DNA of 64,000 bases, taken from positions 124,001 through 188,000 of the forward strand of contig NZ_JACIBK010000010.1 in NCBI RefSeq assembly GCF_014195325.1, written 5' to 3'. Under the pieces are notes generated by a model. That model was not told the origin of the DNA. It saw nothing but the letters and a program-made list of their open reading frames with translations, and made no database searches. Positions 62,648 through 64,000 of this stretch are shown here, piece after piece. The stretch's first letter is position 1, and the number at the start of each line of letters is the position of its first letter. The position numbers and the translations under genes were made by a program. The DNA is from Rhizobium sp. BK650. GTDB lineage: Bacteria > Pseudomonadota > Alphaproteobacteria > Rhizobiales > Rhizobiaceae.

Positions 62648-64000
62648 TCAATTTCCAGCGCTTGCCATCTTCCGCGTCGTCAGTACCCGCTCCAGCCAGC
62701 CGATCTCCATCTCGGGCACGGATTTCAGCAGCAGGTCGGTGTAATCGTCGAAAGGCGGCGATAGCGCTTGGGATTTGGGACCGAAGCGGACCAGCTTGCC
62801 GCGATGCATCACCGCGACACTGTCGGCGATGGCGCGCACGATAGCGATGTCATGGGTAATGAAGACATAGGAGAGATGTTCCTCTTCCTGCAGCTTCAGC
62901 AGCAGTTTCAGAATGCCTTCGGCAACCAGCGGGTCGAGTGCCGAGGTCGGCTCGTCGCAGAGGATGAGTTCCGGCTTGGCGGCAAGCGCGCGGGCGATGG
63001 CGACGCGCTGCTTCTGGCCGCCCGAGAGCTCTGCCGGGTAGCGATTCAGGAAGCCGTTGCCCATCTCGATCTGGTCGAGCAATTCCTTCACGCGGTCCGT
63101 CTTCGCAGCACCCCTGAGGCCATAGTAGAAGGTCAGCGGCCGACCGATGATGTCACGCACAGTCTGACGCGGGTTCATCGCCGTGTCAGCCATCTGGTAG
63201 ATGAGCTGGATGCGGCGCAGATCGTCGCGTGGCCGGTGTCGGACGTCGGGCGTCAATGGCTTGCCGGCAAACGAGACCGTGCCGGCGGTAGGCGACAAGA
63301 GCCCGGTGACGACGCGGGCGAGCGTCGATTTCCCCGAGCCCGATTCACCGACGATCGCCAATGTCTGTCCCTTCGGCACATGCAGACTGACATCGTTCAG
63401 AACCTTGAAACCATTCGAATATTCCGCACTTACATTTTCGATCTTCAGCAGCGCATCGGACTGATTGGCAGCTTCGTCCCTCAGCGTCTGGCGGACGTTG
63501 ACGAGCGCGCGGGTATAGTCCTCCCTCGGCGCTTCGATGATCTGCTGGACACTGCCGTATTCCACTGTCTTTCCATGGCGCAACACCATGATGTCATCGG
63601 AGATCTGGGCGACGACGGCGAGATCATGGGTAATATAGAGGGCTGCCGTGTGGGTTTCTTCGATCGCATGCTTGATCGCCGCCAGCACGTCGATCTGGGT
63701 GGTGACGTCAAGTGCCGTCGTCGGTTCGTCGAAGACGATCAGTTCGGGGTTGGAGCAGAGCGCCATAGCCGTCATGGCGCGCTGCAGCTGGCCACCCGAG
63801 ACCTGGTGGGGGAAACGTTCGCCAAAACTTTCGGGATGGGGAAGGCCAAGCACCTGAAACAGGTAGAGCGCTCGCTTTTTCGCTTCCTGTTGGCTCATCA
63901 GCCCGTGTTTGACGGAAGCCTCGATCACCTGGTTGCCCAGCCGGTGGGCAGGATTAAAGGCGGCTGCGGCCGACTGAGCCACATAGCAGACGCGGGCACC
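62648..64000 (-). CDS. Dipeptide/oligopeptide-type ABC ATP-binding protein, double ATPase (partial at right edge)
   Basis: The gene runs off the right edge; 450 residues are visible. It is a DppD-DppF-type fusion. The first ATPase domain lacks its Walker A here because it lies beyond the edge, but shows signature VSGGQLQRAM and Walker B LIVFDEPTTALD. The second is complete: Walker A GESGSGKST, signature LSGGQKQRVAIARAL, Walker B ELILCDEPTSALD, switch FITHDIAI. It energises uptake with the family 5 binding protein; permease genes should follow beyond the window. Confidence 0.88.
   Translation of the reverse strand, partial: GARVCYVAQSAAAAFNPAHRLGNQVIEASVKHGLMSQQEAKKRALYLFQVLGLPHPESFGERFPHQVSGGQLQRAMTAMALCSNPELIVFDEPTTALDVTTQIDVLAAIKHAIEETHTAALYITHDLAVVAQISDDIMVLRHGKTVEYGSVQQIIEAPREDYTRALVNVRQTLRDEAANQSDALLKIENVSAEYSNGFKVLNDVSLHVPKGQTLAIVGESGSGKSTLARVVTGLLSPTAGTVSFAGKPLTPDVRHRPRDDLRRIQLIYQMADTAMNPRQTVRDIIGRPLTFYYGLRGAAKTDRVKELLDQIEMGNGFLNRYPAELSGGQKQRVAIARALAAKPELILCDEPTSALDPLVAEGILKLLLKLQEEEHLSYVFITHDIAIVRAIADSVAVMHRGKLVRFGPKSQALSPPFDDYTDLLLKSVPEMEIGWLERVLTTRKMASAGN

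Overview
The window looks like accessory DNA of a Rhizobiaceae bacterium (Rhizobium/Sinorhizobium/Agrobacterium type). It is GC-rich, packed with solute ABC transporters and sugar-acid catabolism, and carries rhizobial-type small genes, alphaproteobacterial curli genes and a BetC-like choline-sulfatase. I see no rRNA, tRNA, CRISPR array, insertion sequence or replication origin.

Layout. (1) 66-10100: a sugar-acid catabolic locus. A leftward operon (binding protein, two permeases, ATPase, enolase-superfamily dehydratase, RraA-like protein) diverges from a GntR/FCD regulator followed by two more enolase-superfamily genes. (2) 10332-33908: a methylated-amine locus. A SoxBDAG-like (N-methylglutamate dehydrogenase, mgdABCD) operon runs leftward. 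Running rightward are a GlxA/AraC regulator, an XRE-cupin regulator, mgsABC (N-methylglutamate synthase), gmaS, purU, folD, dmmDABC (dimethylamine monooxygenase), tmm (trimethylamine monooxygenase) and a soluble PAS-chemoreceptor-like protein. tdm (TMAO demethylase) is leftward, with a divergent APC permease. Together these encode TMA -> TMAO -> DMA -> MMA -> gamma-glutamylmethylamide -> N-methylglutamate -> glutamate, with C1 units passed to tetrahydrofolate and oxidised or released by FolD/PurU. (3) 34143-45889: one long leftward run. A CUT1 ABC transporter with two ATPases and a small two-helix protein is followed by a DhaKL fusion, DhaL, DhaM, HPr, EI, an HTH-like protein and a second DhaK. 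This is a triose (dihydroxyacetone-like) kinase with its own complete PTS phosphorelay. (4) 46421-47898: curli genes csgA, csgH and a second curlin. (5) 48330-55000: small hypothetical genes, a frameshifted small membrane-protein gene, htpG, a CIRCE-like element with a heat-shock-like promoter before a 95-residue gene, and a lipase-type hydrolase. (6) 55243-64000: choline-sulfatase, esterase, CocE-type hydrolase, an oligopeptide-type binding protein, an XRE regulator, and a double-ATPase gene cut by the right edge.

The most notable system is the contiguous TMA-to-glutamate pathway, with matching AT-rich motifs upstream of mgsA and in the tdm/permease divergent region. The private PTS phosphorelay with duplicated DHA-kinase subunits comes second. 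Two small membrane-protein genes (49029-49189, frameshifted; 54763-54942) and the CIRCE-like site would be easy to miss in automated annotation. All assignments come from reading motifs and gene order; no database search was run.
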